64,000 bases of DNA from an uncultured Caldimonas sp. (GCF_946480305.1 NZ_CAMLJQ010000022.1:3398-67397); one strand, 5' to 3'. Numbered from the stretch's first letter, positions 25,594 through 34,828 are shown. Notes: generated by a model from the letters alone, not told the origin. A program made the numbers and translations.

Positions 25594-26637
25594 TCAACTG
25601 CAGCCGCGTGCCAGATCGCGGGTCAGCTGTGCTGCGCCCACTTCGCGGCACCCGCTCGCGTCCTGCCCCGACCACAGCGGCGAAAAGTCTCCGCTGCCCT
25701 GGCTTTCTGCCTTGGCGCGCAGCGGGGCGATGGCCGCCGTGGCGAGCGGAAAGGCCGGCGCGGGGCCGATGGGGCCGAGTTCGCGCATCAAGCGGTTGAC
25801 GATGCCGCGCGCCGGCCGCCCGGTGAACAGGTTGGTGAGCGCGGTGTGGCGTGCGGCCTCGCTCTTCAAGGCCTGCCGGTGGAGCGCGCTCGTCGTGGCC
25901 TCAGTGCACAGCAGGTAAGCCGTGCCGATCTGCACACCCGCAGCGCCCAGTGCCATCGCAGCTGCCACGCCTTCGGCGTCGGCAATGCCGCCGGCGGCGA
26001 TCACGGGCCGGTCGATCGTCTTGACGAGCTGGCGCACGAGCGCGAGCGTGCCGACCTGCGTGGTGAGGTCATCGGTGAGGAACATGCCGCGGTGCCCGCC
26101 GGCCTCCACGCCCTGGGCGATGACGGCATCGACGCCGCGCCGGGCCAGCCAGATGCCTTCGTCGACCGTGGTGGCCGAGGCGAGCACCTTGGCGCCCCAG
26201 CCGCGCACGCGGGCGAGCAGCGCGTCACTGGGCAGGCCGAAATGGAAGCTCACCACCGCGGGGCGGTACGTTTCGAGCACGTCGGCCGCCTCCTGCGAGA
26301 ACGGCAGGCGGCCCGGCCCCGCGGCGATGCCGGCCGGGTCGATGCCGAACTCCCGGTAGTACGGCGAGAGCGCTTCGCGCCAGGCCAGCTCGCGTTGCTC
26401 GTTCGGCGAGGGCTGCGTGTGGCAGAAGAAGTTGACGTTGTAGGGGCGCGAGGTCTGCGCCTTGATGGCGGTGAGTTCCTGGCGCATGGCCTCGGGCGTC
26501 AGCATGGCGCAGGGCAGCGAGCCCAGCCCGCCGGCGTTGCTGACCGCCACCGCCAGCGCGTGCCCCTGCACGCCGGCCATGGGCGCCTGGATGATGGGCA
26601 GTTCGATGTCGAGCAGGTCTTGCAGCACGCGGCTCAT
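25594..26637 (-). CDS. Nitronate monooxygenase (2-nitropropane dioxygenase family)
   Basis: 347 residues from ATG 26637, with GGAGAAC as ribosome binding site. It is a TIM-barrel FMN flavoprotein. FMN- and substrate-binding stretches are APMAGVQGHALAVAVSNAGGLGSL (N terminus), FHFGLPSD, VIAQGVEAGGHRG with the catalytic-type His, and AAGGIADAEGVAAAMALGAAGVQIGTAYL (phosphate-binding end of the barrel). Such enzymes oxidise toxic alkyl nitronates to aldehydes and nitrite with O2. The gene is alone on its strand, convergent with the DUF421 gene and divergent from the DUF892 gene. Confidence 0.9.
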   Translation of the reverse strand: MSRVLQDLLDIELPIIQAPMAGVQGHALAVAVSNAGGLGSLPCAMLTPEAMRQELTAIKAQTSRPYNVNFFCHTQPSPNEQRELAWREALSPYYREFGIDPAGIAAGPGRLPFSQEAADVLETYRPAVVSFHFGLPSDALLARVRGWGAKVLASATTVDEGIWLARRGVDAVIAQGVEAGGHRGMFLTDDLTTQVGTLALVRQLVKTIDRPVIAAGGIADAEGVAAAMALGAAGVQIGTAYLLCTEATTSALHRQALKSEAARHTALTNLFTGRPARGIVNRLMRELGPIGPAPAFPLATAAIAPLRAKAESQGSGDFSPLWSGQDASGCREVGAAQLTRDLARGCS

Positions 26638-26793
26638 CGCGGTTCTCCGTGGGGGCTGGGATGCCGGCCGACTATAGGAGTTTTCGGGCTGCCCCGCACG
26701 GGCATGGCGGTTGCCGCTGAAGAGGCTGGTACGCACGTGCCGCGGCTGTGCCGCGGCGCGAGGCGATGTCGACACACAGCAAGGAGCCGAACA

Positions 26794-27303
26794 ATGGCAA
26801 GCACCACCGAGAACTTCATGGACTGGCTGCGCGACGCCCACGCGATGGAGCAGCAGGCCGAGCAGATGTTCAGCACCACCGCGTCGCGCATCGAGAACTA
26901 CCCCGAGATGAAGCAGCGCTTCGAAAGCCATGCGCAGGCTTCGCGCCGGCAGGCGGACATGCTGCGCGCATGCATCGAGCGGCGCGGCGGCGACACCTCG
27001 GCGCTGAAGGACATGGCGGCCAAGGCCGTCGCGACCGCGCAGGGCCTGAGCGGCATCTTCGTGTCCGACGAGATCGTCAAGGCGGCGATGTCGACCTACA
27101 CCTTCGAGCACATGGAGATCGCCTCCTACCGTTCGCTGATGGCCGCGGCCGACGCGGTGGGCGACACCGAAGTGCGCACCGTGTGCGAGCAGCACCTGGC
27201 GCAGGAAGAGGAAATGGCCGACTGGCTGGAAGAGCAGTTGCCGCTGGTGACGCGGCAGTTCCTGCAGCGATCGGCACAGCCGGGGGCCACGGCCAAGCAC
27301 TGA
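26794..27303 (+). CDS. DUF892 (YciE/YciF) ferritin-like protein
   Basis: 169 residues starting at ATG 26794 after AAGGAG. The protein is a four-helix bundle with the acidic and His residues of a ferritin-like di-iron site spread across helices (MDWLRDAHAMEQQAEQMF, FESHAQASRRQADML, YTFEHMEIASYRSL, VCEQHLAQEEEMADWLEEQL). Members of this family are induced by osmotic, acid or general stress in enterics. The biochemical role is uncertain. The gene is divergent from nitronate monooxygenase, with about 155 bp between the starts. Confidence 0.9.
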   Translation: MASTTENFMDWLRDAHAMEQQAEQMFSTTASRIENYPEMKQRFESHAQASRRQADMLRACIERRGGDTSALKDMAAKAVATAQGLSGIFVSDEIVKAAMSTYTFEHMEIASYRSLMAAADAVGDTEVRTVCEQHLAQEEEMADWLEEQLPLVTRQFLQRSAQPGATAKH

Positions 27304-27387
27304 GCCGGTGTGAACGCCTGCTGACCCTGGCCCGGCAGCGCACGTGCGCTGCGGGATACTTCTTCCTTTCAACAGGGAGAAGAACCG

Positions 27388-28377
27388 ATGAAGAACAAGG
27401 GGTCGGCCTGGCGCAAGCGCCTGATCGCGGTGGGGCTGGTGCTGGGCGTGCAGGTGCATGCCCAGGCAGACCAAACCGCCCGGCGGGCCTGCCCGCCCAA
27501 CCCGGAGCAGCCGACGCAGGCGAGCGTGCAGCAGGCTTCGGCCGCCGCACGCGACCGGGGTTTCCTGTGGCGCCTCGAGCGCGACGGGCGCACCTCATGG
27601 CTGTACGGCACGATCCACATCGGGCGCTTCGAGTGGATCTTTCCGGGCCCGCAGGTGCGCGCCGCGCTGCAGGACAGCCGCAGCATCGCGCTCGAACTCG
27701 ACCTGACCGACCCGGCCACGGTGCAGCAGTTCCAGCAACTGTCGGCGGCGATCCCGGTGCCCACATTGACGGCTGATCTGCAACGGCGCCTCGCGGCGCA
27801 GGCCGAGCGGGCCTGCCTGCCGCAGCAGCAGGCGGCGGCGCTGCACCCGTTGATGCAGGGCATCACCTACACGCTGCTCGATGCACGCTGGGACGACCTG
27901 CACGCGGCCTGGGCGCAGGAGGTGGTGCTGGCCGGCATCGCGAAGCGCACGGGGCGCCCGGTGATCGCGCTCGAGACCCCGCAGACGCAGGTGGAGGCAC
28001 TGTTCACGGCCGAAGGCCCGGAGGCCTTGCGGCGCATCGAGCAGATGCTGGATCAGCTGGAAGCCGGCAAGCCGCGGCGCCAGATGCTGCGGCTTGCCAC
28101 CGCGTGGGAGCAGGGCAACCTGGAGGAGCTCGCGAACTTCGAGCAGTGGTGCGAATGCATCCTGACCGAGGAGGACCGCGAGATGATGCAGCGGCTGCAG
28201 ACCGACCGGAATCCGGGCCTGGCCGCGCGCATCGAGCAGGCGCATGCCGAAGGCGAGGTGTTCGCCGCAGTGGGCGCGCTGCACATGACCGGGCCGCAAG
28301 GGCTGCCGGCGCTGTTGCAGGCGCGGGGCTTTGCGGTGGAGCGGGTGGTGTTCGAACCGAGCCCCGCGGCACAGTAG
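27388..28377 (+). CDS. TraB/GumN-family protein
   Basis: 329 residues with a signal peptide (KRLIAVGLVLGVQVHAQA) and GGGAGAAG before the ATG. The TraB/GumN hallmarks are present: WLYGTIHIGRFEW near residue 70 (Gly-Thr-x-His), the ALELDL strand, and EVFAAVGALHMTGPQGL near the end (Gly-x-x-His). This superfamily includes the eukaryotic TIKI proteases, and the conserved His/Glu residues are thought to bind metal. It should act in the periplasm; the substrate is unknown. Its end meets a perfect hairpin shared with the convergent acyltransferase gene. Confidence 0.85.
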   Translation: MKNKGSAWRKRLIAVGLVLGVQVHAQADQTARRACPPNPEQPTQASVQQASAAARDRGFLWRLERDGRTSWLYGTIHIGRFEWIFPGPQVRAALQDSRSIALELDLTDPATVQQFQQLSAAIPVPTLTADLQRRLAAQAERACLPQQQAAALHPLMQGITYTLLDARWDDLHAAWAQEVVLAGIAKRTGRPVIALETPQTQVEALFTAEGPEALRRIEQMLDQLEAGKPRRQMLRLATAWEQGNLEELANFEQWCECILTEEDREMMQRLQTDRNPGLAARIEQAHAEGEVFAAVGALHMTGPQGLPALLQARGFAVERVVFEPSPAAQ

Positions 28378-28396
28378 GCGCGGCACTACGCCGCGC
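28378..28396. terminator. Perfect hairpin between convergent genes
   Basis: GCGCGGC (28378-28384), loop ACTAC, GCCGCGC (28390-28396): a 7-bp all-GC stem starting directly after the stop of the TraB/GumN gene and covering the stop of the acyltransferase gene on the other strand. It could end transcription in both directions, although there is no T-run. Confidence 0.5.
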
Positions 28397-29588
28397 GTTC
28401 GATACCCGCGCTCGCGGTGCGCCGGGCCGTGGCGCGCGGCGGCAGCCCGAACCATGGCCGCAGCCAGCCGCTGCGGCGCGCGAGTTCGTAGCCCGCGAAG
28501 CTGGCCGCGAGCGTGAGCGCGATCAGCACCGGCCCTTCCACCGCCGGGGGCCATTGCAGCGGAGCCAGCCACTGCGTGAAGAGGATGGTGAGCGTCTGGT
28601 GCAGCAGGTACACCGGGAACACCGCCTCGGCGAGGTAGGGGCGCCATGTGTGGTCGCGGTTCAGGTGGCGGCGTGCATACCCCGCCACGGCCACGATGGC
28701 CGACCACTGCGCAGCGGCGAACGCGATGCCGCGCAACGGGCGCCAGCCGGCGAGCGAGGCTGCGTCGGCCCAGCTCGCATAGCGCAGCGCCAGCATCGCC
28801 CAGGCCACAAGTGTCACCACCAAGGCGACATGCCGCAGCCCGGCCATGCGGTCCCATGCGGCCGGCCAGCGCACGAGCACCGCACCGAACAGGAACAGCG
28901 ACAGGTAGGTGGCATGGTTGAACCAGTCGTCGACGAGCGCGTGCGTGGATGGGAAGTGCGGCGCGAGCAGCAGGCGGCACGCGGCCAGCAACGTGATCGG
29001 CACGAGCAGCAGGGCCAGCCCCCGCAGCCACCGCGGTGCGACCAGGGCGGCCCGCTCGAGCGCGTGCGGAAAGCGGCGCACGATGCACCACAGCACCACG
29101 GTGTAGACCCACAGGTAGGCGACGAACCACAGGTGGTTCCAGGTGGGCAGCACGAGGCACGCGCCGTTGCGGCAGAACCCGCCATGGGCCGTGAAGTACA
29201 GCGCCAGGAAGTCGAAATAGCCGCCGTCGTAGCCATGCCGGTGCACGACCTCGTAGTACGGCTGTGGCGGCACGACCAGCAGCATGCCGCACAGCAGCGG
29301 CAGCAGCAGCCGCTTCGAGCGTGAACGCAGCCAGCCGGGCGATGCGCCGCGCTGCAGCATCACTGACGTCACCGCACCGGAGATCAGGAACAGCAGCGCC
29401 AGCCGCCACGGCGAGCTGAGCAGCATCCACGGCTCCGCGGCCGTGCTGGCGTTCGGGCTCTTCACGTGCCAGCCCCAGCTCACGTAGTACATGCCGACGT
29501 GGTAGACCACGAGCAGCGCGAAGGCGGCAATACGCAGCCAGTCCAGGAAGAACAGGCGCTTGCCGGTGTCGAAGGCCGAGGTGTTCAT
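28386..29588 (-). CDS. Acyltransferase-3 family membrane protein
   Basis: 400 residues with about ten hydrophobic helices. It begins with the family signature LFFLDWLRIAAFALLVVYHVGMYY, whose His is the conserved catalytic-type residue, and has an Arg-containing motif region (PWRLALLFLISGAVTSV) after helix 2. Such inner-membrane acyltransferases move acetyl or succinyl groups onto sugars of glycans or periplasmic glucans (OpgC/MdoC are relatives). No glycan gene cluster is adjacent. Next come a LytR-type regulator and sensor kinase on the same strand, 75 bp upstream, so it may belong to their regulon. Confidence 0.85.
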   Translation of the reverse strand: MNTSAFDTGKRLFFLDWLRIAAFALLVVYHVGMYYVSWGWHVKSPNASTAAEPWMLLSSPWRLALLFLISGAVTSVMLQRGASPGWLRSRSKRLLLPLLCGMLLVVPPQPYYEVVHRHGYDGGYFDFLALYFTAHGGFCRNGACLVLPTWNHLWFVAYLWVYTVVLWCIVRRFPHALERAALVAPRWLRGLALLLVPITLLAACRLLLAPHFPSTHALVDDWFNHATYLSLFLFGAVLVRWPAAWDRMAGLRHVALVVTLVAWAMLALRYASWADAASLAGWRPLRGIAFAAAQWSAIVAVAGYARRHLNRDHTWRPYLAEAVFPVYLLHQTLTILFTQWLAPLQWPPAVEGPVLIALTLAASFAGYELARRSGWLRPWFGLPPRATARRTASAGIERAA

Positions 29589-29663
29589 GGCGCGAGCGTA
29601 GGCGCCGGGCGGCGATGCGCGGCGGCGCTGGGGCGAAGTGCGGCGCCAGTGGGGCGAGCCGCG

Positions 29664-30359
29664 TCAGCCGAGCCGCTCGACCAGGGCCGCGCGCCATGCG
29701 CGGCTGCACGCGACCTCGGTGCCGTCGTGCAGCACCACGGTAGCGTCGCCTTTGCCGCGGGGGCGCACGGCCGCCACGCGGTGCAGGTTGACGGCGCAGC
29801 CCCGGTGCACGCGCACGAAGTGCGGCGGCAGGTCGGCCAGCAGCGCGGCCAGTGGACGGCGCAGCAGCAGTTCGCGGCCGTGGGTGTGCACCGCCACGTA
29901 GTTGTCGGCGGCTTCGAGCCAGTCGATCTGGTCGCACGGCACCACGTGCGTGGTGCCGCGGTCGGCGATCAGCAGGCGTTCGGCCGGCCCGCCGTGCTGG
30001 GCAACGGGGTCGCGCGTCAGCAGGCGCTGCACGGCGCGCGCCAGCCGCTCGGGCTCGACCGGCTTGAGCAGGTAGTCGACCGCTGCTGCATCGAAGGCCT
30101 GCAACGCATAGCGGTCGTGGGCGGTGACGAACACGATGGCGGGCGCGGGGTGCGGCAATGAGGCCGCCACGTCGAGGCCGGTGCTGCCGGGCATCTGCAC
30201 GTCGAGGAACAGTGCATCCGGTGCCAGCGCGGCGGTCATCTGCAAGGCCTGCGGGCCGTCGGCCGCTTCGCCGACGACTTCCAGCGCCGGCCAGGCGGCC
30301 AGCATGCGGCGCAGCTTGGTGCGCGCGGGTGCTTCGTCGTCGACGATCAGCACGCGCAT
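29664..30359 (-). CDS. LytTR-type response regulator
   Basis: 231 residues from ATG 30359. The receiver domain (1-120) has the acidic pair D7/D8 and the phospho-acceptor D53 in FLDVQMPG, with the conserved Lys in YLLKPVEPERL. The C-terminal 100 residues are a LytTR DNA-binding domain (DQIDWLEAADNYVAVHTHGRELLLRRPLAALLADLPPHFVRVHRGCAVNLHRV). It is of the AlgR/LytR kind and should control extracellular polysaccharide, competence or virulence-type genes. It overlaps the upstream sensor kinase gene by 13 bp, so the two form a translationally coupled pair. Confidence 0.95.
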   Translation of the reverse strand: MRVLIVDDEAPARTKLRRMLAAWPALEVVGEAADGPQALQMTAALAPDALFLDVQMPGSTGLDVAASLPHPAPAIVFVTAHDRYALQAFDAAAVDYLLKPVEPERLARAVQRLLTRDPVAQHGGPAERLLIADRGTTHVVPCDQIDWLEAADNYVAVHTHGRELLLRRPLAALLADLPPHFVRVHRGCAVNLHRVAAVRPRGKGDATVVLHDGTEVACSRAWRAALVERLG

Positions 30360-31441
30360 GGCAGCTCCAACGTGGCGGTCACGCCGCCGGGCTCGGCCGG
30401 CGAGAGCACGAGCGATGCCCCGCTGCCGTGCAGTGCCCGCAGGCGTTGTTCGAGGTTGCCCAGGCCCACGCCGAAGCGGACCGGCGCCGTGAGCGCGCCG
30501 CCATCGTCTTGCACCGTCAGCTGCAGCCTGTGGCCCAGGCAGCGGGCGCGCACCGAGATGCGGGTCGGCTGGCTGCGCTGCTCCACGACGTGGCGGAAGC
30601 AGTTCTCGAGCAGCGGTTGCAGGGCCAGCGTCGGCACTGGGCAGCTCAACGCAGCGTCGTCGATGTCCCAGTCGATCCGCACCCGGTCGGCGAAGCGCTC
30701 GCACATGATGTCGGCGTAGGCGTGCAGCAGCCGCAGTTCGTCGTCGAGCGGCTGTTGCGGGCGGTGCGCCACGTCGCTGGCGGCGCGCAGCAGCGAGGCC
30801 AGCCGCGTGAGCAGCAGGTCGGCGCGGTCGGGGTCGGTGTGGATCAGTGCCGACACCGTGTTGAGCGCGTTGAACAGGAAGTGCGGCTGCAGTTGCTGGG
30901 CCAGTTGCAGCAGCTGTGCCTCGCGGGCCAGTGCCCTTTCGTGCTCGGCCTGCAGGCGCGCGGCGCTGAACGCGAGGTAGGAGCGCGCGCCGAACTGCAG
31001 CCCGCAGAACAGCAGGTAGAAGATCGCGAAGCGGGCCGTCTCGTAGAAGAACACCCGCGACAGCGGTTCGTGCGGGTAGACGCTGCCGGCCAGCGAGTAG
31101 AGGCCGAGCCGCAGGCCGTGCACCAGCGGCACGAAGGTGAAGGCCAGCGGCAGCGTCAGCGCCAGCACCACCGCGAACCAGCGCGCCGGCCGTGCGAGCT
31201 GGTGGTCGAGCCGCCCGGCCAGCTTCCACTGCACGACGAGCAGCAGCGTGGCGACGAACGCCGAGCTGCCTTCCTGCACCAGCGCATGCCACAACGCGGC
31301 GAACCCGGTCGAGTGGCGCTGCGTTTCGGCCGCCACCATCAGCAGCCAGAAGCCGGCCCACACGACAGCGATGGCCCGGCGCAGCGAGCGCCGGCCATCG
31401 AAGGCGGCGGGCGGGGTGGGAGCGGCCGGGGCGTGTGGCAT
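30347..31441 (-). CDS. LytS-type sensor histidine kinase
   Basis: About 364 residues from ATG 31441 (a GTG at 31492 is a possible longer start). Four or so transmembrane helices fill residues 20-150, without a recognised sensor domain. The kinase is of the His_kinase (LytS/YehU) family, with phospho-acceptor His near 186 in QLQPHFLFNALNTV and a C-terminal ATPase domain (LALQPLLENCFRHVVEQ, then VQDDGG and GVGLGNLEQRL). It should phosphorylate the LytTR regulator encoded just downstream, with which it overlaps. Confidence 0.9.
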   Translation of the reverse strand: MPHAPAAPTPPAAFDGRRSLRRAIAVVWAGFWLLMVAAETQRHSTGFAALWHALVQEGSSAFVATLLLVVQWKLAGRLDHQLARPARWFAVVLALTLPLAFTFVPLVHGLRLGLYSLAGSVYPHEPLSRVFFYETARFAIFYLLFCGLQFGARSYLAFSAARLQAEHERALAREAQLLQLAQQLQPHFLFNALNTVSALIHTDPDRADLLLTRLASLLRAASDVAHRPQQPLDDELRLLHAYADIMCERFADRVRIDWDIDDAALSCPVPTLALQPLLENCFRHVVEQRSQPTRISVRARCLGHRLQLTVQDDGGALTAPVRFGVGLGNLEQRLRALHGSGASLVLSPAEPGGVTATLELPCAC

Positions 31442-31496
31442 GGCAACGGGCGGTGCGGCGGGATTCTCCCACCCGCAACGCCGCCGCGTCACGCCG

Positions 31497-32777
31497 TCAC
31501 TGCACGGGCCGGCGCTGCTCGGCGAGCAAGGCGCGCTCGGCGGTCAGCGCCCGCCCGAGCCCGGTCTGGCCGGCGTTGTGGGCGGCGGCGATCAGCGTCT
31601 GGTCGAGCAGGTCGCGCTGGGCATGGCTGCCGCCGAAGCGGTGGGCCTGGCTGCGCACCGGGCGCAGCAGTTCGACCGTGCGCGCGTAGCGGCCGTCGGC
31701 GAACGCGACGATGGCCTGTGTGGCGGGGGCGCCCACCTCGCGCGTGAAGGCGGCGTTGTCGTCGTCCCGCAGCATGGCTGCCGCCTGCGCCTCGAACACG
31801 GCGCGCAGCAGATCGTCGCGGCCCGCGTGGGCAAACGCCATCGCGGCATGCAGGTCGTTGAAGGCGTAGTTGCCGGCGCCGGCGGCCGGTGCCCAGCGTT
31901 CGGCCAACGACTGCCATCGCGTGCCCACGTCCGCGCCGCGCAGCTGCAGGCGCCACAGCAGCGCGCTGCAGTCGATCATCTCCATCAGCAGCGTGGGGCG
32001 GTGGCCGTCGATCGGGCCGTCGAACAGCTCCAGAACGGCCGCGTGGTCGCCGAGCTCGAGGTGGTACAGCGCCAGGTGCCACCAGTTATGCACCCCGATG
32101 AAGCTGTGCTGCTGCCAGCCGGGGTTGCCCCGCATCCAGCGCACCCCTTCCTCGCGGCGGCCCTGCATCTCCATCACGTGGGCGACGGCGTGCTGGGCCC
32201 AGCCGTCGGCAGGTTGCAGCTCCACCGCCTCGCGGCCATGGCGCTCGGCGTTGCGGTAGTCGCCGGTTTCTTCGAGGCCGAAGGCATACATGCCGAGCAC
32301 GGCGTGGTAGCCGGGCACGCTGCGCGACCAGGCCGGCCAGATGCGCGCGATGCGGTCGCGCAGCATGCGCGAGTCGCCGGTGAAGAAGTCGATCTGCTGG
32401 CCCGCCTGCAGCGCCAGCGTGTCGAGCGGGTAGTCGATGCTGAGGTCTTCGAGCGTGCGGCCCGCGGCACGCCAGCGGCCGGCGCACAGCTGCTCGATGG
32501 CGCGCAGGTGGCGTGCCTCGCGGTCGTTGTGGGGCAGGGCCACAGCCGCCGCCAGCGCTTCGCGTGCCACGGGCAATGCTGTGGGCTCGGTGCCGAGCAG
32601 GTGCAGCCAGGCGCGCAGCACGTGGCCCATCACCAGGTCGGGTGAGGCGGCCAGCGCGGCATCGGCCGTGGCGACCGGGTCATGCGAGAAGCAGCGGAAC
32701 TCGTGCAACCCGCGTTCGATGAGGTCCAGCGCGCTCGCATTGCAGCCGGACAGTTCGTACCCTGAGGAATCTTTCAT
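31497..32777 (-). CDS. TTC38-like tetratricopeptide protein
   Basis: 426 residues of helical repeats. It resembles tetratricopeptide repeat protein 38, a family found from bacteria to animals, in length and in stretches such as LVMGHVLRAWLHLLG, HLRAIEQLCAGRWRAAGRTLEDLSIDYPLDTLALQ, VPGYHAVLGMYAFGLEETGDY, GWAQHAVAHVMEMQGRREEGVRWM and FIGVHNWWHLALYHLE. There is no signal peptide, so it should be cytoplasmic. The molecular role is unknown. It is divergent from the GlxA-type regulator, with about 110 bp between the starts, which may indicate regulation by that protein. Confidence 0.8.
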   Translation of the reverse strand: MKDSSGYELSGCNASALDLIERGLHEFRCFSHDPVATADAALAASPDLVMGHVLRAWLHLLGTEPTALPVAREALAAAVALPHNDREARHLRAIEQLCAGRWRAAGRTLEDLSIDYPLDTLALQAGQQIDFFTGDSRMLRDRIARIWPAWSRSVPGYHAVLGMYAFGLEETGDYRNAERHGREAVELQPADGWAQHAVAHVMEMQGRREEGVRWMRGNPGWQQHSFIGVHNWWHLALYHLELGDHAAVLELFDGPIDGHRPTLLMEMIDCSALLWRLQLRGADVGTRWQSLAERWAPAAGAGNYAFNDLHAAMAFAHAGRDDLLRAVFEAQAAAMLRDDDNAAFTREVGAPATQAIVAFADGRYARTVELLRPVRSQAHRFGGSHAQRDLLDQTLIAAAHNAGQTGLGRALTAERALLAEQRRPVQ

Positions 32778-32890
32778 TGCCGTGCTCTTTCGTGAGGTGG
32801 CGGCGCGGGTTTGCGCCGGTGCAATGAATGATGGTGGGCAGTGGCCTGGTGCACTAAAGTCATCCCGGCAACAAACCGGACATTTCCGCC

Positions 32891-33943
32891 ATGCCGAGCG
32901 AACCTTCCGCTGGACCCGAGCCCGTGCTGACCGTGGCGCTGCTGGCGGTGCCGGACAGCACCGCGTCCACGCTGTTCGGGCTGTACGACCTCCTGATCAG
33001 CGCGCGCCGCGACTGGCAGATGCTGGTGCACCGCACCGAGGCGGAGGCGGCGGTGCGGCCGCTGATCGTCAGCCGTGACGGCCGGCCGGTGAAGGCGGCC
33101 AACGGCGTCGACGTGCAACCGCACGCCTCGTTCGACGACGCACCGCAGCCCGACGTGGTGGTCGTGACCGACCTGGCCATTCCGCCCTGGCAACCGCTGG
33201 GCGACCGCTACGACGTGGAAGCCGACTGGATGCGCGAGCGGCATGCGGCGGGGGCGACGCTCGCGTCGGCCTGCTCCGGTGCGGTGCTGCTCGCCCGCAC
33301 CGGGCTGCTGGCCGGGCACGAGGGCACCTCGCACTGGGGCTATTGCGAGGCGCTGCAACGCGAGCACCCGGACACCCGCTGGCAGCCCGACAAGGCGCTG
33401 GTGACCACCGGGGTGGGCCAGCGCCTGGTGATGGCGGGCAGCGGCACCAGCTGGCATGCGCTGGCGCTGTACCTCATCGCGCGCTACGTGGGCGCCGAAG
33501 AGGCGATGCAGGTCGCCCGCCTCAACCTGCTCGACTGGAACGCGACCAGCCCGCTCGCGTATGCCGCGATGGCGCGCACCAGCCAGGTGGCCGATCCGTT
33601 GATCGCGCGCTGCCAGGAATGGGCCGCGCAGCACTACGACGGCGAGGCGCCGGTGGCCGCGATGGTGCAGATGAGCGGCCTGCCCGAGCGCACCTTCCAG
33701 CGCCGCTTCGTGCAGGCCACGGGGCTGTCGCCGCTGGACTACGTGCACACGCTGCGGCTCGAAGAAGCCAAGCAGATGCTGGAGGCCGGCGAGCTGCCGG
33801 TGGAGGCGATCGCGCTGGAGGTGGGCTACCAGGACGCGAGCTTCTTCAGCCGCCTGTTCCGCCGCAAGGTGGGACTGACGCCGGCGCAGTACCGGCGCCG
33901 CTTCGGCGGGCTGGCGCGGCGCCTGAAGTCGGCGGCGGCTTGA
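32891..33943 (+). CDS. GlxA-type AraC regulator with DJ-1/PfpI domain
   Basis: 350 residues. The first ~200 are a DJ-1/PfpI (class I glutamine amidotransferase-like) domain with the nucleophile-elbow stretch TLASACSGAVLLARTGLL. The last ~100 are an AraC helix-turn-helix pair (AAMVQMSGLPERTFQRRFVQATGLSPLDYVHTLRLEEAKQMLE, then ALEVGYQDASFFSRLFRRKVGLTPAQYRRRF). GlxA-type proteins activate catabolic genes for choline, carnitine or arginine-like compounds in other bacteria. Here the target is probably the divergent TPR gene or its own promoter. There is no strong ribosome binding site before the ATG. Confidence 0.9.
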   Translation: MPSEPSAGPEPVLTVALLAVPDSTASTLFGLYDLLISARRDWQMLVHRTEAEAAVRPLIVSRDGRPVKAANGVDVQPHASFDDAPQPDVVVVTDLAIPPWQPLGDRYDVEADWMRERHAAGATLASACSGAVLLARTGLLAGHEGTSHWGYCEALQREHPDTRWQPDKALVTTGVGQRLVMAGSGTSWHALALYLIARYVGAEEAMQVARLNLLDWNATSPLAYAAMARTSQVADPLIARCQEWAAQHYDGEAPVAAMVQMSGLPERTFQRRFVQATGLSPLDYVHTLRLEEAKQMLEAGELPVEAIALEVGYQDASFFSRLFRRKVGLTPAQYRRRFGGLARRLKSAAA

Positions 33944-33966
33944 CCTCTCGACCTGCTGGGCCGGCA

Positions 33967-34716
33967 CTACACGTTGGCCACGCCGCCGTCGACCAGCAGG
34001 TTCTCGCCCAGCACATAGCTGGAGTCGTCGCTCGCGAGGAACAGCACCGCCTTGGCAATCTCGTCGTCGCGGCCGAAGCGCTTGGCGGGCACGCCGGCCA
34101 CGAGTTGTTCACCCCAGGCCTTCACCGCTTCGGGCGGCAGGCCGAGCTTGCCGTAGATCGGCGTTTCGACCAGGCCGGGGCTGATCGCGTTGACGCGGAT
34201 GCCCCGCTGCACCAGTTCCGCCGACAGTGTGCGTGCCAGCGAACGCACGGCAGCCTTGGTGGCTGAATAGATGCTCATGCCGGCAATGCCCACCTCCACC
34301 ATCGTGGTGGCGTTGAGCACCACACTCGCCGGGTTGCGCAGCAGCGGCAGCATGCTCTGCACCGTGTGCACCACGCCCTTGAAGTTCACGTCGATCAAGG
34401 CGTCGAGGTGGGCCTCGTCGATCTCGGCGAGGGGCCTGGGCTGCGCGATGCCGGCATTGGCGAACACGATGTCCAGCCCGCCGAACTCGGCCTGCAACCT
34501 CTGCGCGACCGCTTCCATCTCGGCGCGCGACGCCACGTCGGCCCGCAGCGCAAGGGCCCCGGCCCCCAGCTGCTCGGCCGCCTGCGCGACGCGATGCGCG
34601 TCCTGTCCCGTGATGGCCACGCGTGCGCCTTCCTGCTGGAACAGCCGGGCCGTGGCGAGCCCGATACCGGTGGTGCCGCCGGTGATGAGGGCGGTCTTGT
34701 TGCTGAGTCTTCCCAT
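33967..34716 (-). CDS. Short-chain dehydrogenase/reductase
   Basis: 249 residues from ATG 34716, with AGGAG upstream. It is a classical SDR: nucleotide-binding TGGTTGIG near the start, NAG (FANAGIAQP), and the catalytic Tyr-x3-Lys in YSATKAAV with an upstream Ser region. Residues after the first strand (ITGQDAHRV) fit an NAD(P) oxidoreductase, probably acting on a small alcohol or ketone. It is divergent from a TetR gene, with operator-like repeats between them, so it is very likely the repressor's target. Confidence 0.9.
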   Translation of the reverse strand: MGRLSNKTALITGGTTGIGLATARLFQQEGARVAITGQDAHRVAQAAEQLGAGALALRADVASRAEMEAVAQRLQAEFGGLDIVFANAGIAQPRPLAEIDEAHLDALIDVNFKGVVHTVQSMLPLLRNPASVVLNATTMVEVGIAGMSIYSATKAAVRSLARTLSAELVQRGIRVNAISPGLVETPIYGKLGLPPEAVKAWGEQLVAGVPAKRFGRDDEIAKAVLFLASDDSSYVLGENLLVDGGVANV

Positions 34717-34757
34717 GGTGTGCTCCTGGTGTTGAGGGATCAATGACACCGGTATTT

Positions 34758-34792
34758 ATGTACCGATCGGTAGTTAATGTACCGATGAGTAC
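34758..34792. promoter_or_regulatory. TetR operator region between SDR and TetR genes
   Basis: A direct repeat ATGTACCGAT occurs at 34758-34767 and 34777-34786 (19-bp spacing, about two helical turns). The first copy is part of the perfect palindrome TACCGATCGGTA (34761-34772); the second is part of the partial palindrome GTACCGATGAGTAC (34779-34792). All lie in the A+T-richer space between the divergent SDR and TetR genes, as expected for two TetR dimers controlling both promoters. Confidence 0.75.
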
Positions 34793-34828
34793 AATATTCG
34801 TCAACAACCCTTTGCAGGCCTGACGACC

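Noticed and set aside
27595..29937. Long minus-strand frame spanning TraB/GumN, acyltransferase and response-regulator regions
   Set aside because: It runs across several genes in the wrong frame and has Arg/Ala-rich low-complexity product.
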